Shown in pieces: positions 40,977 through 49,565 of a stretch of 64,000 nt of DNA (within the stretch, counting starts at the first letter, position 1; every line of letters starts with the position of its first letter). Position numbers and translations under genes: made by a program. Origin of the DNA: Clostridia bacterium (GTDB lineage: Bacteria > Bacillota > Clostridia > Christensenellales > UBA1242); contig CAADYP010000003.1 in the NCBI GenBank assembly GCA_900753315.1, positions 1 to 64,000 on the forward strand, given 5' to 3'. The notes beneath the pieces are model-generated. The model was not told where the DNA came from, searched no databases, and saw nothing but the letters and a program-made list of their open reading frames with translations.

Positions 40977-41608
40977 TTTTTCAATCCTCCTATTAATGTG
41001 TTGCATTTCAATTTTCCATTTGGAAATATGCTCCAACCAGTTTTTAATTTATAAAATTTCCCATAATCTTCATGTTTGCCAGGGAAATTTAACACAAAGC
41101 CTACTTTAAAACCTGTTTTATCATGTGCTCTAAAAATATAATTACCATTAACAAATTCTTCTATGGTTAAATTTTTAACGATATTAATTGCTTCTACAAA
41201 TTCATTTTCATTGTATCCCATCTGTTTTAACAAATGCCCCTTGTCTTTTATTGTCCATTCATTTTTTCTAGGAGGAACAATAAGACTTATTTGTCTTTGT
41301 AGTGGAGTGTCAATTTTAATTTTTTGGTCATGGCAGTTTGGATGATAAAGACCTCGTTTAGCAAGCGGGATATCAACAATGGAATGTTGAGAATAATCAA
41401 ATTCTTGGGGTCTTTTGTCTTCTTTGTTTACAAACCAGCACTGATTAACAGTAACACATCTCCAACAGTGTGGATTTGTTAGATTTTCATCTACTCCAGT
41501 GTCATAAGGGAAATCTTCAATTGTCCATTTAGATTTTGGGTCAGAAATTAAGACCCATTCACTTAATTTAAGAGAGACTTTGTCTCTTATGTCATCAAAT
41601 ATGCTCAT
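40973..41608 (-). CDS. Candidate effector/toxin of the immunity-like array
   Basis: A 211-residue soluble protein with no signal peptide. The N-terminal half has a cysteine/histidine cluster: NPHCWRC near residue 47, then RGLYHPNCH near 86, which looks like a metal site and recalls the HPNC endings of phage minor head proteins. The C-terminal half (WTIKDKGHLLKQMGY, GFKVGFVLNFPGK, YKLKTGWSIFPNGK) is beta-rich and may be a small enzymatic domain. No family can be named. It leads a minus-strand operon with three immunity-like genes. Confidence 0.7.
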   Translation of the reverse strand: MSIFDDIRDKVSLKLSEWVLISDPKSKWTIEDFPYDTGVDENLTNPHCWRCVTVNQCWFVNKEDKRPQEFDYSQHSIVDIPLAKRGLYHPNCHDQKIKIDTPLQRQISLIVPPRKNEWTIKDKGHLLKQMGYNENEFVEAINIVKNLTIEEFVNGNYIFRAHDKTGFKVGFVLNFPGKHEDYGKFYKLKTGWSIFPNGKLKCNTLIGGLKK

Positions 41609-41654
41609 ATTTTATCATAACTCCTTTTATTTTCAAAAGATTTTCAATCTTTGA

Positions 41655-41687
41655 CATGTTTATAACATGAAAATTTTGCAACCACAA
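41655..41687 (-). promoter_or_regulatory. Promoter with palindromic operator
   Basis: On the minus strand TTGTGG (41682-41687) and TATAAA (41659-41664) are 17 bp apart. CATGTT-TAT-AACATG (41655-41669), a palindrome, covers the -10 box and would suit a dimeric repressor. It stands before the effector/immunity operon. Confidence 0.5.
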
Positions 41688-41741
41688 TGTTTTGTGCCAA
41701 CATTTTGCATTTATTTTTTGTTTTGTTAATAAGATATTTTG

Positions 41742-42443
41742 ATGAAATCTAAATTTTTGATAATAAAAAAAATGCATGTTGCTGTTTTGTTTGCAGTGTT
41801 GTTGTTTTTAGGAACGGCGTTTGGCACATATTTTGCTGTTGCAAAGACAAGTGCTACTCCAAGACCTTTGCACACTATAGTGATTGATGCGGGGCATGGT
41901 GGAAAGGACGGCGGGGCGATTGGCAAGCAAACTGGCATAACTGAAAGTTATTTGAATTTGCAATATGCCAATGCTTTAAGTGATGTCTGCAAACAATATG
42001 GATATAGGGTGGTGATGACTCGCAAAGATATGAATGGACTATATTCACCGTTTGCGACAAACAAGAAAAAAAGCGAAATGGAGAAACGAAAACAAATCAT
42101 TGAAAAAAGCAAGGCGGATTTGGTTATTAGTGTGCACATGAACAGTTTTCCTTCAGAAAAATCAAGAGGAGCACAGGTTTTTTATCAAGAAGGTTCGGAA
42201 GATGGTCAAATTTTTGCGGACTGTGTGCAAAAATCATTAAATCAAAATGTTGAATATGCAAAATCAAAGTCAAAGAGTGGTGATTTTTTTGTTTTGAACT
42301 GCTCAAACATCCCGAGTATTTTGATTGAGTGTGGGTTTTTATCAAATTCGGTAGAAGAAGTTTTGTTGCAAGACAAAGAATATATAAACAAATTTTGCTA
42401 TTATGTTGTTTGTGGAATTTTGACATATTTTTCTTTTTCGTAA
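41742..42443 (+). CDS. cwlD: N-acetylmuramoyl-L-alanine amidase, CwlD type
   Basis: A zinc amidase (Amidase_3) with one N-terminal signal-anchor helix (residues 9-30). Motifs: IDAGHGGKDGGAIG with the first zinc histidine near residue 51, then the metal glutamate in TESYLNL, SVHMNS near 131 and the catalytic glutamate in LIECGF near 195. The 233-residue length and lack of wall-binding repeats fit CwlD, which makes muramic delta-lactam in spore cortex. There is no ribosome-binding site; TAAGAT ends seven bases before the ATG, so the mRNA may be leaderless. Confidence 0.88.
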   Translation: MKSKFLIIKKMHVAVLFAVLLFLGTAFGTYFAVAKTSATPRPLHTIVIDAGHGGKDGGAIGKQTGITESYLNLQYANALSDVCKQYGYRVVMTRKDMNGLYSPFATNKKKSEMEKRKQIIEKSKADLVISVHMNSFPSEKSRGAQVFYQEGSEDGQIFADCVQKSLNQNVEYAKSKSKSGDFFVLNCSNIPSILIECGFLSNSVEEVLLQDKEYINKFCYYVVCGILTYFSFS

Positions 42444-42529
42444 CTATTCAACAAAAAATGTAGATATTTGACAATTTTCTTTGCTCGACAAATTTTTGCT
42501 TTGCAGTAAAATTTGTATGAGGTTTTTTT

Positions 42530-44824
42530 ATGGATAGAAAATTAAACAAATATTTGAAATATCTCTTGCAATTTGTTTTGTTTGTAGGATTGTTTTTTGT
42601 GCTTTTCAATTCTAGTGTAAATTTTGTCATCTTCCCGTTTGCGTTTGGAATGTTTTTTGCACTTGCTTGGGCAAATCAAAAAGTCTGGCTTTTGGTGCCA
42701 GCTTACATAGTTGCCGGAGTGATTTTGACACCTACAATAGAATTTGCTATTTGTGCATTGGTTTGTGTTTTTAGTTTGCTTGTGCCATATTTTGTGCATA
42801 TTTTGTGCAAGAAAAATATGCGAAAATGGGAATTTGGAATTTTTGCAACAATAAGTCAAACGGCAAACATTGTTTTTGATGTTATATCTGGTTTTTCACC
42901 AGTTTTGTCTTGTGTAAGTGTTTTGCTTGGAGTGCTTTTTATGTATGCATGTATAAATGTGTTTGAAGCACTTATCATCAGGGGATTTACAAACAAGCTG
43001 ACAAGCCTTGAAATTGTTTCACTTTTTTCGATTATTGCGACAATTTGTGGCGGATTGGTTGTGTTGAACATTGACCAATTTAGTTTTTTGAAATTGTTTA
43101 TGAGTTTTATTTTGCTCATTTTTGCTTTTTGCTCAACTCCGCTTCTCACAATTTTGGTTGCTTCAATTGGTGGGCTTGGCACACTCATTGCGACAAACAA
43201 TCCGCTTTTTATCACGCCATTTGTAGTGTGGGCATTGACCATACTCTTGTTTAAAAATCGCCATCGTATTTTTATGATTGTTGGACTTGTGTGTGTAGAA
43301 CTGATACTTGGATATTATTTCAAAATTTATCCGTCTTTTGGATATCTCGAAATTATGCCAGTCGCTATTTCATGTGTTGTATTTTTTGTTTTGCCAAAAT
43401 CATGGTGTAACGAAATTGCAGTTATGTTCAATTTGTCAAAGGACAGAATAGCGATGAAAAATGTTGTTAATCGAAGCAGAGAAATCTTGCACAAAAGATT
43501 GGGTGATCTTGGTGAAGTTTTCAATGATATGAACATAATTTATCGCAATATGCTCAAACGAACCATGACTCTTGACGAAGTCAAGTCTGTTCTAGAGCAA
43601 GAAATAGTGGATAAAATTTGTTCTTTCTGTCCAGAAAGAAATCACTGTCATCGCACTTTTTCTGAAAAAACAAAACAGGTCTTTGACGAGCTTATCACAA
43701 TTTCTTATGAAAAAGGAAGAGCGACACTTTTGGATATTCCTTCATATTTGACATCAAGATGCAAACAAACCAATTCAATCTTGGGAAGCATCAACACACT
43801 GACTGGTCAATACAAAAAATATATGGGCATGGTGCATGATGTTGACACAAGCAAAATGATTATTGCCGAACAACTCTTGGGTGTCTCAAAAATCATGAAT
43901 GGGCTTTCAAAAGAAGTCGAAACAAACATATCATTTGACACAGTGCGAGAAAACAAAATCTTGGACGAACTAACATATTACAATATTGTCTGCATTGATG
44001 CGGTTGTTTTTGAAAAAGATGTTTGGACACAACTCGTGTCTGTAGTTGTGAAAAATTCTGACAGTGAAAAGCCAAGAATTGTTGATGTCGTGAGTAAGGT
44101 TTGTAGCAAAAAGATGGCAGTGTATGAGAGTTTTCCTTGCACTAGACCGGGCTATACAGTTATCAATTTGAAAACTGCTCCAAAATATGATTGTCTGTTT
44201 GGGGTTAGTCAAAAAACAAAAAATGGTTCAAGCATAAGCGGGGACACTTACAGTGTCACAAAACTGGATGGCGATAAGATTATGTTTGCGATAAGTGACG
44301 GAATGGGCAGTGGTGAGAAGGCGGAAAAGACGAGTGAACTTTCAATTAGTCTTGTAGAAAACTTTTATAAAGCTGGGTTTGACAATGATTTGATTTTGTC
44401 AACAGTAAACAAACTCCTAAATCTTCACAAAGAAGAAATTTTTTCTGCGCTGGATATTGCGATTGTCGATGAAAAAAATGGAATTGCAGATTTTATAAAA
44501 ATGGCATCTCCAAAGTCATTTATTTTGAATGAAAATGAATGTCAAACGGTTGAGACGGGGGCACTTCCTATGGGGATTGTTGAAGAGTCAAAGCCACTCA
44601 TAAAAAAGAATATTATTTCAGCAAAAGACTTGGTGATTTTGGTGTCTGATGGCATTAGCGATAGTTTTGAAAATGACCAGGATTTGAAGGAATGTATCAA
44701 GTCAATTAAAACCAAAAATCCACAAGAATTTGCTGATGAGCTACTTGAGAGAGCCCTCGCTTGCAATAATGGTTATGCGGTTGACGACATGACTGTTATC
44801 GTTGTAAAGATTTTGGATTATTAA
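42530..44824 (+). CDS. spoIIE: Stage II sporulation protein E
   Basis: A membrane-bound PP2C phosphatase that activates sigma F in the forespore by dephosphorylating SpoIIAA. The 764-residue protein has about ten N-terminal membrane helices (residues 10-310), a central regulatory part with a cysteine pair (CSFCPERNHC), and a C-terminal PP2C domain with ISGDTYS, ISDGMGSG near residue 590, TGALPMGI and LVSDGISD, and DDMTVIVV at the end. Metal aspartates are kept. TAAAAT lies 22 bases before GAGG-TTTTTT-ATG. Confidence 0.94.
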   Translation: MDRKLNKYLKYLLQFVLFVGLFFVLFNSSVNFVIFPFAFGMFFALAWANQKVWLLVPAYIVAGVILTPTIEFAICALVCVFSLLVPYFVHILCKKNMRKWEFGIFATISQTANIVFDVISGFSPVLSCVSVLLGVLFMYACINVFEALIIRGFTNKLTSLEIVSLFSIIATICGGLVVLNIDQFSFLKLFMSFILLIFAFCSTPLLTILVASIGGLGTLIATNNPLFITPFVVWALTILLFKNRHRIFMIVGLVCVELILGYYFKIYPSFGYLEIMPVAISCVVFFVLPKSWCNEIAVMFNLSKDRIAMKNVVNRSREILHKRLGDLGEVFNDMNIIYRNMLKRTMTLDEVKSVLEQEIVDKICSFCPERNHCHRTFSEKTKQVFDELITISYEKGRATLLDIPSYLTSRCKQTNSILGSINTLTGQYKKYMGMVHDVDTSKMIIAEQLLGVSKIMNGLSKEVETNISFDTVRENKILDELTYYNIVCIDAVVFEKDVWTQLVSVVVKNSDSEKPRIVDVVSKVCSKKMAVYESFPCTRPGYTVINLKTAPKYDCLFGVSQKTKNGSSISGDTYSVTKLDGDKIMFAISDGMGSGEKAEKTSELSISLVENFYKAGFDNDLILSTVNKLLNLHKEEIFSALDIAIVDEKNGIADFIKMASPKSFILNENECQTVETGALPMGIVEESKPLIKKNIISAKDLVILVSDGISDSFENDQDLKECIKSIKTKNPQEFADELLERALACNNGYAVDDMTVIVVKILDY

Positions 44825-44997
44825 AAAATTGACAAAAAAATAATAAAAATTATTTTTATTATTAAAAATATCATTTTTTAATCAAAAATTGCAAAAAAAT
44901 TGAATTTTTGGCATATTTTTGCTGATTTTTGCAAAAAAATATTGTTTTTTAATTTAAAATTTTGTATACTATTTGCGTTGACGTTAAGAGGGATAAT
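44825..44997 (+). other. AT-rich gap between spoIIE and tilS
   Basis: Contains a perfect AT-only palindrome (11-bp arms, 44839-44849 and 44853-44863) that could weakly end spoIIE, and two near-copies of TTGCAAAAAAAT. The tilS promoter is readable: TTGTTT (44942-44947) and TATACT (44965-44970), spacer 17. Confidence 0.6.
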
Positions 44998-46344
44998 ATG
45001 GACAAGATTTTAGATTTCATAAAAAAGAACAAATTGATAAAGCCTGGCGAAGTGATTGGAGTTGGTGTAAGTGGTGGCATTGATTCAATGTGCCTTTTAC
45101 ACTTTTTGAATGCAAACAAACAACTTCTTGACATTGATGTTGTTGCCATTCACATCAATCATGGCATAAGAGAAGAAAGTGTTGATGAAGCAAGATTTGT
45201 TATGCAAAAATGCAAAGAAATGGGAGTTAGAGTTTACAAATTTACTATTGATTCTCCAAAGATTGCAAAAGACAAAAAGATTAGTCTTGAAACCGCTGCA
45301 AGAGAAGGACGCTATGGTGTTTTTGAAGCGCTTGTTAGAAAAGATATTGTTGACAAAATTGCACTTGCACATCATCAAAGTGATCAAGCTGAGACAATTT
45401 TGATGCACATTTTCAGAGGTTGTGGTGTTTCTGGTGCAAGGGGAATGGAACCAGTTAGGGACAAGATTTATATCAGACCTATGCTTCCAGTTTCAAAAGA
45501 AGAAATCGCAGATTATGCATCAGTAAACAATATTGAATTTGTTGAAGATGCAAGCAATCTTGACACAAGTTATACGAGAAATTATTTGAGAAATGTTGTT
45601 ATGAAAGACATTTTGAAAAAATGGCCAAATGCGATTGAGGCAATAAACAACTTTGCTACAGCAGTGAGTGAAGATGACGACTATATCAAAAGTTCACTTG
45701 ACACAAATGCATTGTTGGTTGATGAAAAAATTGTGCAAATGCCATGTAGTTATTTTTATGGTAGCAGTTCAGTTTACAGTAGAATTGTCTTTAAAGCATT
45801 GTCATTGATTGGTGTTACAAAAGACATTGAAAGAAAGCATATAGAAATGATAAAAGATCTTGCGACAAACTTGGACAATGGCAAAAAAATCAAATTGCCT
45901 TATGACATTGTTGTAAGCAAAGAATATGATTTTTTGACTTTCGAGAACAATTATGTTGAGAAGCCAAAACTTTCAAAACAACTCAAATGTGAGGAATTTG
46001 AGGTTCCAAAGTTTGGGAATGTCACAGTAAAGCGTGTCAAAGTAGACAAAATCAAAAATGGTGATGGGGCATTGTATTTTGATTATAGAAAAATTCCAAA
46101 GACTGCTGTTTGGCGTTATCGTGAAGATGGTGATATGTTTGAAAAGTTTGGTGGCGGAACGAAAAAACTTAAATCATTTTTGATTGATAGAAAAATCCCT
46201 GTAAGGCTTCGAGATTTTATTCCTGTTCTTGCAGATGAAAATGAAGTTTATGTCATTGCAGGTGTGGAAATAAGCAACAAAGTAAAAGTTGACGGAAATG
46301 TCCCAACTTGTTATCAACTTACAGTTGAAAAGCCTGGGAAATAA
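44998..46344 (+). CDS. tilS: tRNA(Ile)-lysidine synthase
   Basis: Changes C34 to lysidine in the CAU anticodon of tRNA-Ile so that it reads AUA. The 448-residue protein has the PP-loop GVSGGIDSM near residues 23-31, AREGRYGVFE and ALAHHQSDQAET (around 120-140), and a C-terminal TilS domain with KLKSFLIDRKIPVRLRD. ATG 44998 follows AGAGGGATAAT; frames that start further upstream run through the promoter. AUA codons make it essential. Confidence 0.96.
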   Translation: MDKILDFIKKNKLIKPGEVIGVGVSGGIDSMCLLHFLNANKQLLDIDVVAIHINHGIREESVDEARFVMQKCKEMGVRVYKFTIDSPKIAKDKKISLETAAREGRYGVFEALVRKDIVDKIALAHHQSDQAETILMHIFRGCGVSGARGMEPVRDKIYIRPMLPVSKEEIADYASVNNIEFVEDASNLDTSYTRNYLRNVVMKDILKKWPNAIEAINNFATAVSEDDDYIKSSLDTNALLVDEKIVQMPCSYFYGSSSVYSRIVFKALSLIGVTKDIERKHIEMIKDLATNLDNGKKIKLPYDIVVSKEYDFLTFENNYVEKPKLSKQLKCEEFEVPKFGNVTVKRVKVDKIKNGDGALYFDYRKIPKTAVWRYREDGDMFEKFGGGTKKLKSFLIDRKIPVRLRDFIPVLADENEVYVIAGVEISNKVKVDGNVPTCYQLTVEKPGK

Positions 46345-46357
46345 ATAGCAAAAATGA

Positions 46358-46396
46358 AAAAAATTCTAGAATTTGAACTTTTCTAGAATTTTTTAT
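46358..46396. terminator. Two-way terminator between tilS and gene 46425
   Basis: AAATTCTAGAA and TTCTAGAATTT pair around a short loop, with A-runs on the left and T-runs on the right, so it can end both converging transcripts. Confidence 0.88.
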
Positions 46397-46424
46397 TTCA
46401 CCTTATCTCAAAAATTGTCAAGTT

Positions 46425-47399
46425 TTAGATTTCAAAACTGTAAACATTGCGGAGAGGATTTCTTGTAAATGCACCATATTTTTTGCAAGCACTTTCGAAA
46501 AGCACATAAACTTTGTTTTTCGCATAAACAATTTCTTCGCTCATGCAAGGTGCAACAATATCTTCAATCATATCATCGTCTTCCAAAATGTAAAGTGGGA
46601 TGTTGGTGTCATCATCATATTTGAAACGTTTTTCAGTTGGATTGATTGTGATATTGTTATAGACATAGAGATGAGAGTCTGCAAGAGAATAAGATGTAGA
46701 AAGAACAAGTTTATCGTTTATGATTGCCATTCCTTGCACAAGTGATTTTGTTGACAGAGCAGAAACAGGTGTAAGACTATTTATTCCGCCAGGACTATTT
46801 TCATTAATTGCATATTTGAAACTCAAAGCCTTGTTTGTTTTTCCGTTTGAAGTGAAAAAGTGGTGAGTTGTGTCTGTTGTGTAATTTCCTTCGCGATGAA
46901 ATTCTCCTACCCACAAAAATTCACCATCAGTTGTGATGAAATCTGCACCATTTTTTGTTTCAAAGAAGTCAACTATTGAAATTACCCCTTTGTTTTTTAC
47001 GGAAATTATGTCGTCAAAGTTGAATCTAAAAACTTTGCTTTCGCCAGAAATCCAAACATTTTTCCCATTTGTTGTTATTCCGCCTGCGTGTCCAGTGTAA
47101 TCTTCGTCATTGAGCTTAAGAGTGAAATATTTTACATTGCGGTTGTTTTTTGTAACATAAATTCTTGAAGCAGAACCATCTTTCATATATCCACAAGTCA
47201 AAAAATATCTCGAGCCAGAGTCATAGGTTATACCTTGAGGTGTAAAACCTTCAGAGAGCCCTTGAATAGAAAATTCTTTTGCTGTTCTGTCAAAGAATGC
47301 ATTGTAAGAACCACCAAAATACCAAAATAGCATTAAAATACTTAAAAATGAAAACAATGAAGCAACAATTATAGTGACTATTCTTTTTGATTTTGTCAT
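46425..47399 (-). CDS. Membrane-anchored beta-propeller-like protein
   Basis: A 324-residue protein with one N-terminal membrane helix (residues 7-30) and an outside domain with repeated four-stranded patterns (GFTPQGITYDSGSRYFLTCG, HAGGITTNGKNVWISG, GADFITTDGEFLWVGE, VQGMAIINDKLVLSTS), typical of a beta propeller. No enzyme motif is recognised. ATG 47399 follows GGAGGATAAA; the longer frame starting at 47453 is not supported. Single-gene unit, function unknown. Confidence 0.8.
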   Translation of the reverse strand: MTKSKRIVTIIVASLFSFLSILMLFWYFGGSYNAFFDRTAKEFSIQGLSEGFTPQGITYDSGSRYFLTCGYMKDGSASRIYVTKNNRNVKYFTLKLNDEDYTGHAGGITTNGKNVWISGESKVFRFNFDDIISVKNKGVISIVDFFETKNGADFITTDGEFLWVGEFHREGNYTTDTTHHFFTSNGKTNKALSFKYAINENSPGGINSLTPVSALSTKSLVQGMAIINDKLVLSTSYSLADSHLYVYNNITINPTEKRFKYDDDTNIPLYILEDDDMIEDIVAPCMSEEIVYAKNKVYVLFESACKKYGAFTRNPLRNVYSFEI

Positions 47400-47592
47400 T
47401 TTATCCTCCAATTTCAATTTTAGTTTAGCATTAAAAAAAATTTTGGTCAACAAATTTTCAACACTAAACTTTACAAATACTCAACAATCTCAAACAAAAC
47501 AAAAATTTTGTTTGATTTTCTTGTTTTTTTTGATTTATTGTTTTGTGTTTTTAACAAAATATAGTAAAATAAATTTACATTATGGAGGTTTT

Positions 47593-48444
47593 ATGAAGAT
47601 AGCAATTTCTGCAGAAAGCACGATTGACTTGCCAAAAGAATTATTGGAGAAATACAGCATAAAAACGTTGCCTTTTGTCGTTATTTTGGGCGGAGAAGAA
47701 TATAAAGACGGAGAAATCTCTTCAACAGACATTTTTTCTTATGTCGAGAAAAACAAAATTTTGCCAAAAACATCTGCTGTAAACAAGGAGCAATACACAG
47801 CACATTTTCAGAATTTGCTTAAAGAATATGATGCAGTTGTGCACATTTGTTTATCAAGCCAAATTAGTTGTGCTTGTCAAAATGCAAAAGATGTTGCAAG
47901 TGAAATGAAAAATGTATATGTCATTGATTCGCTTTCTCTCTCAACAGGGATTGCCCTTCTTGCAATCTATGCATCGCAACTTGCAAGCGAAGGCTTTGAA
48001 CCAAAACAAATTGTTGACAGAGTTTCTGCAAGGATTTCTTCCGTTCAAGCAAGTTTTGTTATTGAAAGATTGGATTATCTTTACAAGGGCGGTCGTTGCT
48101 CTGCACTTGCATATTTTGGTGCAAACTTTTTGAGACTTCGTCCACAAATTATCGTTAAAGAAGGAAAAATGAGTTCTTACAAAAAATATCGTGGAAATAT
48201 GGATAAGGTTATTGCAAATTATTGCGCAGATACTTTGGAAGAATTCAATAATCCTGACAAAAAACTAGCTTTTATAACTTATACAACTGCAACAGAAAAA
48301 ATGGTTGAAGAAGCAGAAAAGGCTTTGAAAGCTAAAGGCTTTGAGACGATTTATGAAACAAAAGCAGGAGCGACAATTTCAAGTCACTGTGGAGAACATA
48401 CTCTTGGAATTTTGTATTTCAATGATGGAACTGACGGTCATTAA
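47593..48444 (+). CDS. DegV family fatty-acid-binding protein
   Basis: A 283-residue two-domain DegV protein. The family binds long-chain fatty acids; FakB members pass them to the kinase FakA for phospholipid synthesis. Typical sequences: ISAESTIDLPKELLEKYSI, PKTSAVNKEQYTAHF with the TS pair, VIDSLSLSTG and the C-terminal THxGPG-like site, here SSHCGEHTLGI, which differs from the usual pattern. FakA is not in this window. GGAGG before ATG 47593. Confidence 0.9.
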   Translation: MKIAISAESTIDLPKELLEKYSIKTLPFVVILGGEEYKDGEISSTDIFSYVEKNKILPKTSAVNKEQYTAHFQNLLKEYDAVVHICLSSQISCACQNAKDVASEMKNVYVIDSLSLSTGIALLAIYASQLASEGFEPKQIVDRVSARISSVQASFVIERLDYLYKGGRCSALAYFGANFLRLRPQIIVKEGKMSSYKKYRGNMDKVIANYCADTLEEFNNPDKKLAFITYTTATEKMVEEAEKALKAKGFETIYETKAGATISSHCGEHTLGILYFNDGTDGH

Positions 48445-48542
48445 AATAATAAGATAAATCAAATTTCAAGTTTGTTTTGTTCAAAAAATCGAGTTTCGAT
48501 ATAAAAAATCTGTGCAAAAGCACAGAAAATCATGATTAAAAC

Positions 48543-48579
48543 GAAAAAAGAATGCAACAAATTTTGCATTCTTTTTTAT
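48543..48579. terminator. Two-way terminator
   Basis: AAAAAAGAATGCAA pairs with TTTGCATTCTTTTTT, giving a strong stem with runs on both sides. It ends yjzC on the minus strand and can end degV on the plus strand. Confidence 0.9.
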
Positions 48580-48592
48580 TGTTATTTAGGTG

Positions 48593-48751
48593 TCATTCTT
48601 CCATTTCATAATAACTGCCTTCGTGTTGGGTGGCAGGGAATCTTTGTCCTTTTTCAAGGTAAGTTGTTCCGCCGTTGTGTCCATCACGGTCATAGGAAAC
48701 ATATTCACCAGATTGTGGTGCTTGTTCGCCAGGTCTAAATTTTTTGCTCAT
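48593..48751 (-). CDS. YjzC-like small protein
   Basis: A 52-residue protein starting MSKKFRPGEQAPQSG and with RFPATQH near the end. The pattern of FRPGE.AP.SG.Y...........L..G..FP resembles the YjzC family of Firmicutes, whose function is unknown. AGGAGG lies seven bases before ATG 48751, and a terminator follows the stop. Too short for most gene finders, but all gene signals are present. Confidence 0.82.
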   Translation of the reverse strand: MSKKFRPGEQAPQSGEYVSYDRDGHNGGTTYLEKGQRFPATQHEGSYYEMEE

Positions 48752-48818
48752 TTTTTCAACCTCCTATTGTTAGTTTGGGCAGACAAAAAGAAAATATGCA
48801 AAAGAAAAAAATTGGTTA

Positions 48819-48847
48819 TTGAAAATGCAAAAATTCTGTGTTATAAT
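48819..48847 (+). promoter_or_regulatory. Promoter of gene 48872
   Basis: TTGAAA at 48819-48824 and TATAAT at 48842-48847, spacer 17. Confidence 0.85.
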
Positions 48848-48871
48848 ACGACCATTAAGGGGAGAAAAATA

Positions 48872-49249
48872 ATGAATAAAGATGATTTGTCAATTGCAAA
48901 ATTGAATATAAATGTGGATACATTCAATGCTCTTCGCAGAATTTTGAAAAGCAAACATATGCCACTTACGGTTGGTGGAATAAAAGAACTTGGGATTGAA
49001 GGTATTTATGATTTTGATGTTGTGCCAGAATATTTTGGAGCAAAGAAGATGAATGGACTTTTAAATTCTTTTGCAGAGATTGGAGAGCAACTTAAAATTG
49101 AAGAAAATGTTTTCGACAATCTTGATTTTGATTGTTTTGAACACGGTGCCAAAGCAAAAAAATCAGTGAAAGATGTTTTGGAATACCAAGGTGCACTTGT
49201 TTATGCAAAAGACCAAACTGTGCTTTTGGAGACCTCAAGAGAAAAATAA
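48872..49249 (+). CDS. Small protein resembling RNA polymerase alpha-CTD
   Basis: A 125-residue protein. Residues 3-75 (LSIAKLNINVDTFNALRR, ... YFGAKKMNGLLNSFAEIG) follow the pattern of the alpha C-terminal domain seen in rpoA of this window (DLSVRSYNCLKR, ... NLGAKSVEEVIQKL). The helix-hairpin-helix likeness is by eye. It may bind DNA or RNA polymerase. The C-terminal part is unlike anything recognised. GGGGAG before ATG 48872 and a good promoter. Confidence 0.75.
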   Translation: MNKDDLSIAKLNINVDTFNALRRILKSKHMPLTVGGIKELGIEGIYDFDVVPEYFGAKKMNGLLNSFAEIGEQLKIEENVFDNLDFDCFEHGAKAKKSVKDVLEYQGALVYAKDQTVLLETSREK

Positions 49250-49258
49250 CAATTTTGT

Positions 49259-49287
49259 TTGACATAAAAATAGTTTTATTGTAAAAT
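49259..49287 (+). promoter_or_regulatory. Promoter of tyrS leader
   Basis: TTGACA at 49259-49264 and TAAAAT at 49282-49287, spacer 17, just after gene 48872. Confidence 0.85.
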
Positions 49288-49289
49288 TT

Positions 49290-49545
49290 AAGCATAATCA
49301 AAATGGTGGTGCAAGACCAAGTAGATTTGAAAATTTGTATACAGAGAGAAATTGGTTGGTGAAAAATTTTGGCAAAGTCAAATCAAATTACACTTGCTTC
49401 AAGTTTTGCGTTAGTCCACGAACGGACATAAATAAGAACTGAAATCATAAAGAGAAAAATTTGCGATTTTCAGTTGAATTTAGGTGGTACCACGAACAAG
49501 CACGTTTCGTCCTAAAATTTTTAAGGACAACGTGCTTTTTTAATA
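49290..49545 (+). promoter_or_regulatory. T-box leader, tyrosine specific
   Basis: A T-box riboswitch that senses uncharged tRNA-Tyr. Stem I has the AGAGAG and GGTTGGTG elements (about 49340-49365), with a likely TAC specifier codon at 49389-49391. The conserved antiterminator T-box TTTAGGTGGTACCACG lies at 49480-49495; its TGGT would pair with the ACCA end of tRNA-Tyr. The competing terminator is at 49498-49541. Confidence 0.93.
49498..49541 (+). terminator. T-box regulated terminator
   Basis: AAGCACGT...GTCCT pairs with AGGAC...ACGTGCTT and leads into TTTTTT. Formed when charged tRNA-Tyr leaves the T-box unbound. Confidence 0.93.
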
Positions 49546-49565
49546 TGAAAAAGGAGAGAACAAAA

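Noticed and set aside
49461..49565. N-terminal extension of tyrS reading through the T-box
   Set aside because: It translates the antiterminator and terminator; the ATG at 49566 has a good ribosome-binding site and matches the family start.
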